Shown piece after piece: positions 8,326-16,791 of a DNA stretch of 64,000 bases; position 1 is the first letter of the stretch; every line of letters starts with the position of its first letter. Location: contig NZ_LMIU01000023.1 of NCBI RefSeq assembly GCF_001428845.1, positions 124,001 through 188,000 of the forward strand, written 5' to 3'. The position numbers and the translations under genes were made by a program. Origin of the DNA: Achromobacter sp. Root83. Lineage in GTDB: Bacteria; Pseudomonadota; Gammaproteobacteria; Burkholderiales; Burkholderiaceae_B. The notes beneath the pieces were generated by a model. That model worked only from the letters and a program-made list of their open reading frames with translations. It had not been told where the DNA came from and made no database searches.

Positions 8326-9548
8326 ACCAGCGCCTTGCGCGGGGCATCCGCGTCGTCCCAGCGCCAGTAGCCGTCGCCCTCGTCAATGAGATAGCGCGCC
8401 AGCACCATCTTGTGTACTTCAGAAGCGCCATCCACCAGGCGCGCCTGCCGCGCATAGCGATAGATCCATTCCAGCGGCGTGTCCTTGGAGTAGCCGCGCG
8501 CGCCGTTGAGCTGAAGCGCGGTGTCGACCACTTTCTGCAAAGTTTCGGACACCACGATCTTGGCCATGGAGATCTCCTTGCGGGCGTAGTCGCCCTGGTC
8601 CAGCCGGACGGCGGCGCGCATCGTCAGCAAGCGGCCGATCTCGATCTGCATGGCGGCCTCGCCCAGCAGCCATTGCACGCCCTCGCGTTCGGCCAGCTTC
8701 TGGCCGAAGCTGCTGCGCTGGCCCACGTAGTCCACCGCGACCGCCATGGCGCGGCGCGCCAGCCCCAGCCAGCGCATGCAGTGCGTCAGCCGCGCCGGCC
8801 CCAGGCGGATCTGCGTGAGCTTCAGGCCATCGCCCACTTCCATCAGCCGGTTTTCGTCGGGGATCTCCAGCCCGTCGAATACCAGCTCGCAGTGTCCGCC
8901 GTGTTCTTCCGGCCCCATGATGGGAATGCGGCGCTCGATGCGCCAGCCCGGCTGATCCGCGTGGAACAGAAACGCGCTCAGCCCCTTGCGCGCGTCGTCC
9001 GACGTGCGGGCGATCAGGATGAAATGCTTCGCCACGCCCGCGCCGGTGATGAACCACTTGCGTCCGTGCACCACCCATTTGCCGTTTTTCAGGGTGGCGG
9101 TGGTGCGCATCATGGACGGATCCGAGCCGCTGCCCGGATGCGGTTCGGTCATGATGAAGGACGAGCGCACCTTGCCGTCGATGATGGGCTGCAGCCAGCG
9201 CGTCTTCTGATCTGGCCGGGCCACCTGCGCCAGCACGCGCATATTGCCGTCGTCGGGAGCCGCCGCGTTGAAGCACACCGGTCCGAAGATGGAGCGGTTC
9301 ATTTCTTCGTAGCAGGCGGCCAGCCCGGCCATCGGCAGGCCTTGGCCGCCGAGTTCGCGCGGCATCTGCAAGGCCCACAGGCCGGCCTCGCGCACGCGGG
9401 CGCGCATGCGCTCCAGCGCGGCCTCATTGATGTTGTCGTGTTCGTCGTAGTTGGCCCGGTCGGCTTCCAGGGGGATCAGTTCGCGGTCGACGAATTCGCG
9501 CACGCGCAAGGCATAGTCCTTGTGTTCGGGCGGCAGAGAAAAATCCAT
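8322..9548 (-). CDS. Acyl-CoA dehydrogenase, ACAD10/11-like
   Basis: A 408-residue FAD-dependent acyl-CoA dehydrogenase. Visible features are the N-terminal helical domain, the substrate-loop region FIMTEPHPGSGSDPSMMRT, the nucleotide-contact strand WFITGAGV and the C-terminal FAD/dimer segment with LNGARGYSKDTPLEWIYRYAR. The start is set at 9548 because AGGAGA lies eight bases upstream and the N-terminus MDFSLPPEHK fits the family; 19 more in-frame codons upstream run through a repeat and are unlikely to be coding. It is followed by the kinase-like gene with an ATGA overlap. The family oxidises acyl-CoA to enoyl-CoA or, with a kinase partner, processes 4-hydroxyacyl-CoA. Confidence 0.88.
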   Translation of the reverse strand: MDFSLPPEHKDYALRVREFVDRELIPLEADRANYDEHDNINEAALERMRARVREAGLWALQMPRELGGQGLPMAGLAACYEEMNRSIFGPVCFNAAAPDDGNMRVLAQVARPDQKTRWLQPIIDGKVRSSFIMTEPHPGSGSDPSMMRTTATLKNGKWVVHGRKWFITGAGVAKHFILIARTSDDARKGLSAFLFHADQPGWRIERRIPIMGPEEHGGHCELVFDGLEIPDENRLMEVGDGLKLTQIRLGPARLTHCMRWLGLARRAMAVAVDYVGQRSSFGQKLAEREGVQWLLGEAAMQIEIGRLLTMRAAVRLDQGDYARKEISMAKIVVSETLQKVVDTALQLNGARGYSKDTPLEWIYRYARQARLVDGASEVHKMVLARYLIDEGDGYWRWDDADAPRKALV

Positions 9549-9560
9549 TCGAGGTCTCCT

Positions 9561-9612
9561 TTTGTGGCGCGTGTGTTGCGCGTTTGTGGCGCATGTGGGG
9601 CGCATTTGGGGC
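9561..9612. repeat. 22-bp imperfect tandem repeat in intergenic leader
   Basis: Two 22-bp units (9561-9582 and 9583-9604) match at 18 of 22 positions, each beginning TTTGTGGCGC, and a third partial unit starts at 9605. They occupy the 87-bp gap between the SDR gene and the dehydrogenase gene, immediately before the dehydrogenase ribosome site. Confidence 0.65.
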
Positions 9613-9635
9613 TTACACCGCCCCGGTGCACGGGG

Positions 9636-10397
9636 TTAGAGCGAACTGGCCAGATGGCCGCCGTCCACATCGATGACAGAGCCGGTCATGAACGCCGACG
9701 CGTCCGACGCCAGCAGCAGCAGCGGCCCGTTGAGATCCTGGGGCTGGCCGAGCCGGCGCTGTGGCACGCGCTTGATCAGCGCCTCGCCGGCCGGCGAGGC
9801 AAAGAACTCACGGTTGAGATCGGTGGCGATGTAGCCGGGGGCGAGCGCGTTCACGCGGATGCCGTGGCGCGCCCATTCCAGGGCCAGTGCGCGTGTCAGG
9901 TGCAGCAGTCCCGCCTTGGCGGCCGCATAGGGCGCCACGTGGGAGGCCACGCGCTGACCAAGGATGGACGCGATGTTGACGATGGCCCCTGGCGTGCCGT
10001 GCGCGATGAAATGCCGCGCCGCCGCCTGGGCGACTCGCCAGGCGCCGTTCAGATTCACGTCCACCAGTCCGGTCCAATCGGCTTCGGTGAGTTCCAGCGC
10101 GGGCCGCGATACCGCGATGCCGGCATTGTTGATGACCACGCTGACCGGTCCCAGCGCCTGGGCCGCGGCGTCGAACGCCGCCTGGACGCTGGCGGGCTGC
10201 GTTACATCCATGGCGATGGCGCAGGCTTGGCCACCCGCCGCGCGGATGGCGGCCGCGGCCTCTTCGCCCAGTGCTGTCCGGCGTCCGCATAGCGCCACCC
10301 GCGCGCCCGCGCCCGCCAGCACGTCGGCAAAGTGGCGCCCCAATCCGCTGTACGCGCCCGTGACCAGCACGGTGCGGGATTTCAGGTCTTCGAACAT
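9636..10397 (-). CDS. SDR-family oxidoreductase
   Basis: A 253-residue classical short-chain dehydrogenase. It has the Rossmann motif TGAYSGLG (about 14-21), the NNAG motif, and the catalytic Ser and YxxxK in IASILG and YAAAKAG. The GRR after the second strand suggests NADP(H) or mixed cofactor use. It ends in the usual C-terminal motif TGSVIDVDGG. Members oxidise or reduce hydroxyl/keto groups, which in this setting would be a hydroxyacyl-CoA or alcohol intermediate. Its start overlaps the end of the AtuA-related small gene by 16 bp, so the two are likely coupled. Confidence 0.88.
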   Translation of the reverse strand: MFEDLKSRTVLVTGAYSGLGRHFADVLAGAGARVALCGRRTALGEEAAAAIRAAGGQACAIAMDVTQPASVQAAFDAAAQALGPVSVVINNAGIAVSRPALELTEADWTGLVDVNLNGAWRVAQAAARHFIAHGTPGAIVNIASILGQRVASHVAPYAAAKAGLLHLTRALALEWARHGIRVNALAPGYIATDLNREFFASPAGEALIKRVPQRRLGQPQDLNGPLLLLASDASAFMTGSVIDVDGGHLASSL

Positions 10398-10765
10398 CCG
10401 CTACCCTCCTTGGTGGGTTGGGGACCTCGCAGCAACGGTGCCAGATCGTCCGGCACGTCCAGCTCCCACCGTAGCACGGCGCTGGCCAGGGCCTTGCCGT
10501 AGTTGTCGATGGCCAGGCTGCGCGACACACCGCCGCCCAGCGCGCCGTCGAGCACGAAGTTCAGCACGCCCAGGCCGTCCACGTCGTAGCGCGTGATGTC
10601 GCCGCGCACGGTCTGCTCGTTGTAGATGGCGCGCATGGCCTGCACCGTGAGCGCGCGCTTGATGTGGGGATAGAACTGGGGCTCGTAGGCGATGACCGCG
10701 ATGTTCGAGGTATTGCCCTTGTCGCCGCAGCGCGTGTGCGCCACGCTTCGCAACGTAACTCGCAT
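10382..10765 (-). CDS. AtuA-related small protein (AtuA C-terminal-like domain)
   Basis: A 127-residue protein matching the small domain that follows AtuA-type proteins. It has the conserved opening VAHTRCGDKGNTSNIAVIAY and the end LAIDNYGKALASAVLRWELDVPDDL. In many bacteria this domain is fused to, or encoded directly after, the large AtuA domain, as here (11 bp apart). AtuA proteins are needed for acyclic terpene use in Pseudomonas, but their reaction is not established. The start at 10765 follows AAGGAGGC; an in-frame ATG 22 codons upstream would run into the preceding gene. Together with the upstream gene it makes a two-part AtuA. Confidence 0.83.
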   Translation of the reverse strand: MRVTLRSVAHTRCGDKGNTSNIAVIAYEPQFYPHIKRALTVQAMRAIYNEQTVRGDITRYDVDGLGVLNFVLDGALGGGVSRSLAIDNYGKALASAVLRWELDVPDDLAPLLRGPQPTKEGSGCSKT

Positions 10766-10776
10766 GAGATGCCTCC

Positions 10777-12135
10777 TTAGACGAATTCCACGCTGCACGC
10801 CACACGCTCGCGCGGCACCAGCGTGGACCACAGGCCGATGACTTCGCGGGTGCGGTCCTGATGCGGCACACGCTTGCCGGTAGAGGCCAGCCCGCAGACG
10901 GCCATGCCGTCCACTTCGCGGCCGATCTTTTCGGCCTGGGCGCGGCTGGCGCAGCGGGCCGCGATACGCACCGCCACCTCGGCCGGTTCCTCGCGCAGGG
11001 CGGCCGACGCCGCGCCATGCACCGCGTTCACGCCGATGAAATCGATGCGCAGGTCGTCGGCCTGCAGGCCCGCGATGCGCAGGCGTTCGCGCAGTATGGT
11101 TTCGGCCAGCCGCGCCTTGTCCAGGCAGCCCGGCCCGGCAAAGAAGAACATGTCCTCGCCGATATGGCCTTCGGTGCAGCCGATGGACACCTTGAGTGTC
11201 GACGTGCGCGGCCAGCCCGAAATATGGCTTACGCGGACACGGTCGCGGGCCGCCTGTTCCAGCCGCGCGGTCGTGAAATCCACCACGACGTCCGGCGTAA
11301 TGTAGCGCGCCGGGTCATGCACCTCGTAGAACATCTGCTCTTTCACGGTGCGCAGATCGATGCAGCCGCCCGTGCCTTCCACCTTGCCGATTTCCGCCGT
11401 GCCGTCGGCGTCCACATCGGCATAGGGGAACGCCAGGTTCCACGGCTCGGGCACGTCCTTGTAGCCGGGGTCGCCGAAATAGCCGCCCGTGACCTGCGCG
11501 CCGCACTCCAGCAAATGGCCGATGCCGCTGCCCTGGCCCAGCCGCGTCCAGTCGTCCTCGCGCCAGCCATAGTGGTGCATCATGGGCGCCAGAAATAGCG
11601 AAGGGTCGGCCACGCGCCCGGTGATGACGATGTCCGCGCCCTGATCCAGCGCCTGCACGATGGCGGCCGCGCCCGCGTAGGGTTCGGCCGAAATCAAGGT
11701 GTCGCGCACGGTCGAGACCGCCGCCCCGGTTTCCATGATGCGCAGATCGCTTGCGGCGATTTCCGCGCTCAGGTCGGTGGCGGTCACGGCGGCCACGCGG
11801 GCATTGGTCCAACCCGCCTGCGCGCATAGTTCGGCCACGCGGCGGGCCGCGCCTTGGGGGTTGATCCAGCCCTGGTTGGACACGATGCGAGTGCCGTGCG
11901 CCCTGCAATGCGGCAGCACTGCCCGCATGCGCTCATCCAGCCAGGTGTCGTAGCCCGCGAAGGCCGGGTCGCGCCGCTTGCGCACCTGCGCGGCCGACAC
12001 GGTGGCCTCGGCCATGGTCTCGAAACACAGAAAATCGAGCGCGCCGCGTTCCGCGTTCCAGCGCGCCGGGTCGATGCGGTCGCCCCACCAGCCCGAGCCC
12101 GAGCCAATGCGCAGCCTGCCGGCCTTGTCGTTCAT
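10777..12135 (-). CDS. AtuA/DUF1446-family protein, large domain
   Basis: A 452-residue DUF1446 protein. Typical segments are RIGSGSGWWGDR at the start, VSNQGWINPQGAARR, ADIVITGRVADPSLFLAPM and the glycine/acid-rich GKVEGTGGCIDLRTVKEQMFYEV. The family is tied to acyclic isoprenoid (citronellol/geraniol) catabolism through AtuA, and to other acyl-CoA clusters, with unknown chemistry. The frame stays open upstream for over 600 codons through neighbouring genes, but that is chance readthrough. The ATG at 12135 has AAGGAGG seven bases upstream and gives the family N-terminus. It sits between a Bug gene and the small AtuA domain in one run of closely spaced genes. Confidence 0.85.
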   Translation of the reverse strand: MNDKAGRLRIGSGSGWWGDRIDPARWNAERGALDFLCFETMAEATVSAAQVRKRRDPAFAGYDTWLDERMRAVLPHCRAHGTRIVSNQGWINPQGAARRVAELCAQAGWTNARVAAVTATDLSAEIAASDLRIMETGAAVSTVRDTLISAEPYAGAAAIVQALDQGADIVITGRVADPSLFLAPMMHHYGWREDDWTRLGQGSGIGHLLECGAQVTGGYFGDPGYKDVPEPWNLAFPYADVDADGTAEIGKVEGTGGCIDLRTVKEQMFYEVHDPARYITPDVVVDFTTARLEQAARDRVRVSHISGWPRTSTLKVSIGCTEGHIGEDMFFFAGPGCLDKARLAETILRERLRIAGLQADDLRIDFIGVNAVHGAASAALREEPAEVAVRIAARCASRAQAEKIGREVDGMAVCGLASTGKRVPHQDRTREVIGLWSTLVPRERVACSVEFV

Positions 12136-12164
12136 GTCTGCCTCCTTGTTCTGGCTTCGCTGAT

Positions 12165-13127
12165 TCACTGGGGCCGGATGCCGGCGTCCTGGATGACCTG
12201 CCGCCACTTGGCGGTGTCGCTGCGGATGGTCTCGGCGTATTGCGCGGGCGTGCCCGCCACCGGAACCGCGCCCAGTTCCTCGACCTGGCGGCGAGTGCCG
12301 GGCGCGGCCAGCGCCGCGGCCACCGCGTTGCGCACCTTGCCCACGACCTCGGGCGGCGTGCCTGCTGGCGCCAGCAGGCCGAACCAGGAATTCACCTCGT
12401 AGCCCGGCAGGCCGGCCTCGGCCACGGTGGGCACGTCCGGCAGCATGGGCACGCGGCGCGTGGTCGTCACCGCCAGCGGCTTGACCGCGCCGGCCTTGAT
12501 CTGGCCCATGGCCGAAGGCAGGTTGTCGTACATCAGTTGCACCTGCCCGCCCAGCAGATCCGTCATGGCGGGCGCGGAACCCTTGTAGGGCACGTGACGG
12601 ATGTCGACCTTGGCCAGCCGGTTGAAGAGTTCGCCCGACAGATGCGGCGAGCCGCCCAGGCTGGTGGACGCGAAATTCAGCGACCCCGGCGCGCGCCGCG
12701 CCTGGTCGATAAGCTGCTCCACCGACGTGATGCCCAGCTTGGGGTTGACCAGCAATACATTCGGCGAATTGGCCACCAGCGTCACCGGTGTGAAGTCGCG
12801 CGCCGCGTCGTAAGGCACCTGGGCATAGATGAACTGGTTGGTGGCCTGCGTGCCCAAGGTTCCCATCAGCAGCGTATAGCCGTCTGGCTGGGCGCGCGCC
12901 ACGGCGGCCGCGCCGATGCCGCCGCCCGCGCCGGGGCGGTTCTCGACCACGACGCTCTGGCCAAGCTGCGCGCCCGCCTCGCGCGCCACCAGCCTGGCCA
13001 GCAAGTCCGTCGTGCCACCCGGCGGAAACGGCACCACCAGGGTGATGGGGCGCGCGGGCCAATCGGGCGCGGCCTGGGTCGCGGCGGACAGGGCCAGCGC
13101 GGCGCCCAGTATCAGGGTTCTGACCAT
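12165..13127 (-). CDS. Bug/TctC-family periplasmic binding protein
   Basis: A 320-residue Bug protein, with a signal peptide (MVRTLILGAALALSAATQAA) and the mature start APDWPARPITLVVPFPPGG. Two canonical loops follow: AQPDGYTLLMGT and HVPYKGSAPAMTDLLGGQV. It should capture a carboxylate in the periplasm. I place the start at 13127, where CAGGAG lies seven bases upstream. In-frame ATGs at 13151 and 13163 would add a polar stretch before the signal peptide. No TctA/TctB membrane genes are nearby. It differs clearly from the second Bug in the same cluster, so the two probably bind different ligands or serve different partners. Confidence 0.92.
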   Translation of the reverse strand: MVRTLILGAALALSAATQAAPDWPARPITLVVPFPPGGTTDLLARLVAREAGAQLGQSVVVENRPGAGGGIGAAAVARAQPDGYTLLMGTLGTQATNQFIYAQVPYDAARDFTPVTLVANSPNVLLVNPKLGITSVEQLIDQARRAPGSLNFASTSLGGSPHLSGELFNRLAKVDIRHVPYKGSAPAMTDLLGGQVQLMYDNLPSAMGQIKAGAVKPLAVTTTRRVPMLPDVPTVAEAGLPGYEVNSWFGLLAPAGTPPEVVGKVRNAVAAALAAPGTRRQVEELGAVPVAGTPAQYAETIRSDTAKWRQVIQDAGIRPQ

Positions 13128-13163
13128 GCGATTGCTCCTGGATGTTTTCATTGACTTCCCCAT

Positions 13164-15296
13164 TCAGGCGGCGCGACGCGCCGTCTTGTTCACGCCATCG
13201 GACAGCTCCACCAGCGCGTCCAGCGCCACGGCGCCTTCGCCCTGCGCGCCCACCAGCACCGGGTTGATGTCGATGGATGCCACATGCCCGGCCGCCGCCA
13301 GCGCGTAGCGGCCCAGGCGCACCGCCTGTTCCGCCACCGCCTGCATATCGGCCGCGGGGTCGCCGCGCACGCCGGCCAGCAGGCGGCCGATGCGCAGGCC
13401 GCGCAACGCCTCCAACGCTTCCTCGGCCGCAAAGGGCGGCATCAGCAGGGCCACGTCGCCCAGCGCCTCCACATACTTGCCGCCCGCGCCCACCATCACC
13501 ACCGGGCCGAACACCGGGTCGTTGCGCACGCCTAGCGCCAGCTCGTGCAGGCCGCGCTGCATGCGGGCCACGATCCAGCTTGCGTCGTCCACGCCCAGGC
13601 GGGCCAGTGTCTCGGCCTGCCGCGCCAGCGCCTCGCGCAGCGCGGCCTCGTCGTTCAAGCCCAGCGCCACCAATCCGTGTTCCGATTTGTGCGGCAGACG
13701 CGCCGAACATGCCTTGAGCGCCACCGGCGCGCCCATGCGGCGCCAGGCCGCCACGGCCGCATCGGCATCCGTGCAAAGCACGTGCTCGCCCACCGTGATG
13801 CCCTGCGCGGCCAACAGCGCCAGGCTGGAAGCTTCGGACATGAACCCGGGCGGGGCGCCGGCCGGCGCATCCAGCGGCGCGGCCGGCGCGGCCACGGACG
13901 CGCGTCCGCGCAGCGTATGCATACGCCATAGCGCCGCCAGGGCATCCACTGCCTGTTGCTCGTCCGCATACACCGCCACGCCATGCGCCCGGAACGTGGC
14001 GGCCACGTTGTCTTGCCACGCCACCACCGCCACGGGCTTGGCTGCCGTCTGCGCAAAGCGCGCGGTGTCCGACGCAAACCGCTCAACGTCGTAGCCGCGC
14101 CCCGCCACCGGAATATCGATCAGGAACATATCGGCCGCCGGATCTTGCGCGATGGGCGGCAGCACCTCGCCGAACAGGCCGTTGTTCGACAGCAGGGCGG
14201 CAGTGATATCCACCGGGTTGCCCGTGGTGGCAAAGCCTGGGAGCCGCTGCCCCAGCGCTTCCTGTGTGGTCTGGCCCAGCGGTGCGATCTCCAGGCCGCG
14301 TTCCACCGCCGCGTCGGCGGCCAGCACGCAGCTCGCTCCCGAATTGCTGACCACCACCATGCGTGGGCCTTGCGGCAGCGGGCCGCGCAGCGCCAGCTCG
14401 GCATAGCGCACCAGCTCCTGCGGGTCGCGCGCCCGCAAAATGGCGTGGTGGGCAAAGAAGGCATCCACGGTGCGGTCTTCATTGGCCAGCGCGCCCGTGT
14501 GCGACGCGGCCGCTCGAGCGCCCGCTTCCGAGCGCCCCGCTTTCACCGCAATCAGCGGCACGTTGCGCGCCCGCGCCAGCGCCGCCGCCTCGGCCAGGGC
14601 GCCCGCGTCGCGCAGCGACTCCAGGTACAGCAGCACGATGCGCACCTCGGGGTCGCGCAGCACCGCGCAGGCTAGCTCGGCCACTGTCACGTCGGCCTCG
14701 TTGCCGGTGGCGTGCACGTGCCGTACGCCCACGCCGCGCTGGCGCAGCAGGCCATACACCATCGCACACATGCCGCCGCTCTGGCTGATGACCGCCACCG
14801 GTCCGTCCTGCGGCTCCACCTCCAGGAACATGGTCGAGAAGCTGGCAATCGCCCCATTGCCGAAATTGGCCAGCCCCTGCGAGTTCGGTCCGACGATGCG
14901 CATGCCGGCCGCACGCGCCCGCGCCGTCATCGCGTCCTGCGTCCGGCGGCCCGCTTCGCCGGTTTCCGAGAATCCGGCCGAAATCACGATGGCCGCCGAC
15001 ACGCCCAGCGCCGCGCAGCGGTCTACCGCCTGCACCGCCTGCTCGCCGGCCACCGCCACGATGGCAAGGTCCGGTACCGCCGGCAATGCATCCAGGTCGG
15101 GCCACGCGCGTTCGCCCTGCACCTGGGCGCGTTGCGGGTTGATGGGGTACAGCGTGCCCGCGTAGCCGTGGCGCCGCATGTAATGAATGGGCCGTCCGCC
15201 GATCTTGTCGGGGTGGTCGGACGCACCCACGATGGCGATGGATGCCGGGGACAGCAGCCGGTTCAGCGCCGCCGCGTCTCGGTTGTCGGAAACCAT
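13164..15296 (-). CDS. NDP-forming acyl-CoA synthetase, fused alpha-beta type
   Basis: A 710-residue fused acyl-CoA synthetase of the acetate-CoA ligase (ADP-forming) family. The N-terminal CoA-binding Rossmann domain (SIAIVGASDHPDKIGG) is followed by succinyl-CoA-ligase-like domains carrying the phospho-histidine in ASHTGAL (His266). The C-terminal part is an ATP-grasp domain (ALKACSARLPHKSEHGLVAL, later FGPVVMVGAGGKYVE). It interconverts acyl-CoA and carboxylate with nucleotide phosphorylation. AAGGAGA lies before the ATG. It is flanked on both sides by Bug genes. The cluster therefore carries two mechanistically different CoA-activating enzymes; the true acid substrates are unknown. Confidence 0.88.
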   Translation of the reverse strand: MVSDNRDAAALNRLLSPASIAIVGASDHPDKIGGRPIHYMRRHGYAGTLYPINPQRAQVQGERAWPDLDALPAVPDLAIVAVAGEQAVQAVDRCAALGVSAAIVISAGFSETGEAGRRTQDAMTARARAAGMRIVGPNSQGLANFGNGAIASFSTMFLEVEPQDGPVAVISQSGGMCAMVYGLLRQRGVGVRHVHATGNEADVTVAELACAVLRDPEVRIVLLYLESLRDAGALAEAAALARARNVPLIAVKAGRSEAGARAAASHTGALANEDRTVDAFFAHHAILRARDPQELVRYAELALRGPLPQGPRMVVVSNSGASCVLAADAAVERGLEIAPLGQTTQEALGQRLPGFATTGNPVDITAALLSNNGLFGEVLPPIAQDPAADMFLIDIPVAGRGYDVERFASDTARFAQTAAKPVAVVAWQDNVAATFRAHGVAVYADEQQAVDALAALWRMHTLRGRASVAAPAAPLDAPAGAPPGFMSEASSLALLAAQGITVGEHVLCTDADAAVAAWRRMGAPVALKACSARLPHKSEHGLVALGLNDEAALREALARQAETLARLGVDDASWIVARMQRGLHELALGVRNDPVFGPVVMVGAGGKYVEALGDVALLMPPFAAEEALEALRGLRIGRLLAGVRGDPAADMQAVAEQAVRLGRYALAAAGHVASIDINPVLVGAQGEGAVALDALVELSDGVNKTARRAA

Positions 15297-15330
15297 GAAT
15301 TCTCCTTTCAGCAGGTAGAGGCCCGCGCCT

Positions 15331-16314
15331 TCAGTTGACGGTGGCGCCGGAGGCGCGCACCACCTCGGCCCATTTCTTCACTTCGTCGCCGACGAAACCA
15401 CGCGTGTCGTCCGGCGTCATCCAGTCCGCCGCGAAGCCCTGTGCCGCGAATTTCTGCTGCACGTCCGGACGGCCCAGCACCTTCTGCAGGGCCGCGCTCA
15501 GCGCCTTGACCACGTCCGGCGGCGTGCCCGCCGGGGCCAGCAGGCCGTTCCATGCCGTGGCCTCATAGTTCTTCAGCCCGGCCTCCGCCACCGTGGGCAG
15601 CTCCGGCGCGGCCTGCGAACGCTCGGCGCTGGTCACCGCCAGCGCCTGCAGCTTGCCGGCCTTCACATAGGGCATGGAAGACAGCATGGTGTCGAACATG
15701 AGGTCGGCCTGCCCGCCCATCACATCGGTAAGCGCGGGCGCGCTGCCCCGATACGGCACATGCACCATGCGCGTACCCGCCAGGGTGTTGAACAGTTCCG
15801 CCGACAGATGGGTGGACTGCCCGTTGCCCGACGACGCAAAGGTCAGTTGGCCCGCGCGCTGCTTGGCCAGGGCGATGAGTTCGCTCACGTTGCGCACCGG
15901 CAGGTCCGGGCGCGTCACGATGACCAGCGGCCCCTTGGTCAGCAACGACACGGGCGTGAAGCTCTTCTGCGTGTCGTAGGCCAGGTTCTTGAACAGCGAC
16001 ATATTGATGGCGTGCGCCGTGGTGGCGATCAGCAGGGTGTAGCCGTCCGGCGCGCTCTTGGCCACCATGTCGGCGCCGATATTGCCTCCCGCGCCAGACC
16101 GGTTATCCACGATCACCGTCTGGCCCAGCACATCGCCCAGGCCTTGGGCCACCACGCGCGCCACGATATCGGTCGGCCCTCCTGGCGGATACGGCACCAC
16201 CAGGGTCACGGGTTTCGTCGGCCAGGCCGACGCGGCCGATACCGCGCCCGGCGCCGAGCAGGCCGCCAGGGTCAAGGCGGCCAGCGCCGCGCGCCATACG
16301 GAAATTGCAGGCAT
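15331..16314 (-). CDS. Bug/TctC-family binding protein with possible lipobox
   Basis: A 327-residue Bug protein. After a hydrophobic leader it has the mature-type start AWPTKPVTLVVPYPPGGPTD and the family loops SAPDGYTLLIATT and HVPYRGSAPALTDVMGGQ. Unlike the other Bug proteins in the window, its leader contains LTLAAC (Cys19), which resembles a lipoprotein lipobox, while an AxA-like site (VSAAS) follows about ten residues later. It may therefore be membrane-tethered or cleaved by signal peptidase I; sequence alone does not decide. The ribosome site GGAGGAG is strong. It precedes the NDP-forming synthetase by 34 bp. Confidence 0.9.
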   Translation of the reverse strand: MPAISVWRAALAALTLAACSAPGAVSAASAWPTKPVTLVVPYPPGGPTDIVARVVAQGLGDVLGQTVIVDNRSGAGGNIGADMVAKSAPDGYTLLIATTAHAINMSLFKNLAYDTQKSFTPVSLLTKGPLVIVTRPDLPVRNVSELIALAKQRAGQLTFASSGNGQSTHLSAELFNTLAGTRMVHVPYRGSAPALTDVMGGQADLMFDTMLSSMPYVKAGKLQALAVTSAERSQAAPELPTVAEAGLKNYEATAWNGLLAPAGTPPDVVKALSAALQKVLGRPDVQQKFAAQGFAADWMTPDDTRGFVGDEVKKWAEVVRASGATVN

Positions 16315-16388
16315 GAGTGTCTCCTCCGTCCTCAGCGGGACGTTTTTTTCAGTGGGTTGGGAAGGGAGCTACGCTTGCCGGCGGTGCA

Positions 16389-16730
16389 TCAGGGCGGCCG
16401 GCGCGCCTGGAAACAAAGCAGGGTGCGGCTACCGTGCTCGAAATCGCGGGCAAACACCTGCTGCCCGATGGTCAAGCCGGGCGTGGCGTGGCCCATCAGC
16501 ACCGCGCCCTCGCGCAACCGGACCAGCACCAGCTCGTAAGGCGCCAGCGTGCGCCACGACGCGTCCGGCGCGCGGTGCACCGTGCTGTGGGCGATCACCT
16601 CGCCCTCGCCGGCCGCGCGCGCCCATTGCAGATTCGCGCCGCCGCAGGCCGCGCACGCGTACGGGCGCAACGCCCACCAGGCTTCGCAGTCCGCGCAGCG
16701 CCGCAGATCCAGGGGATGCCGTTCGCTCAT
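16389..16730 (-). CDS. DUF35 Zn-ribbon/OB-fold protein
   Basis: A 113-residue DUF35 protein. A rubredoxin-like zinc ribbon (CADC near residue 11 and CAAC near 25) is followed by an OB-fold (WARAAGEGEVIAHSTVHR, later YELVLVRLREGAVLMGH). DUF35 proteins are partners of thiolase-like proteins; in steroid side-chain breakdown the pair acts as a retro-aldolase on acyl-CoA. The neighbour upstream is such a thiolase-like gene, which fits a complex of the two. The start at 16730 has GGAGG eight to ten bases upstream, so 14 extra upstream codons were rejected. Confidence 0.85.
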   Translation of the reverse strand: MSERHPLDLRRCADCEAWWALRPYACAACGGANLQWARAAGEGEVIAHSTVHRAPDASWRTLAPYELVLVRLREGAVLMGHATPGLTIGQQVFARDFEHGSRTLLCFQARRPP

Positions 16731-16791
16731 CGGGTAAGCCTCCGTGCCGCGCGCCGCGGGTGCCGGCACCATTGGAGCGGCGGGATGACGT

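Noticed and set aside
8412..10292. 626-codon plus-strand frame across the dehydrogenase and SDR genes
   Set aside because: High-GC shadow of two genes on the other strand; His/Arg/Gly/Gln-rich with no family match.
10777..14019. A 1080-codon open frame spanning the AtuA gene and beyond
   Set aside because: Only the last 452 codons match a protein family. The rest is antisense-like readthrough over the Bug and CoA-ligase genes, with Arg/Gly-rich composition and no ribosome site.
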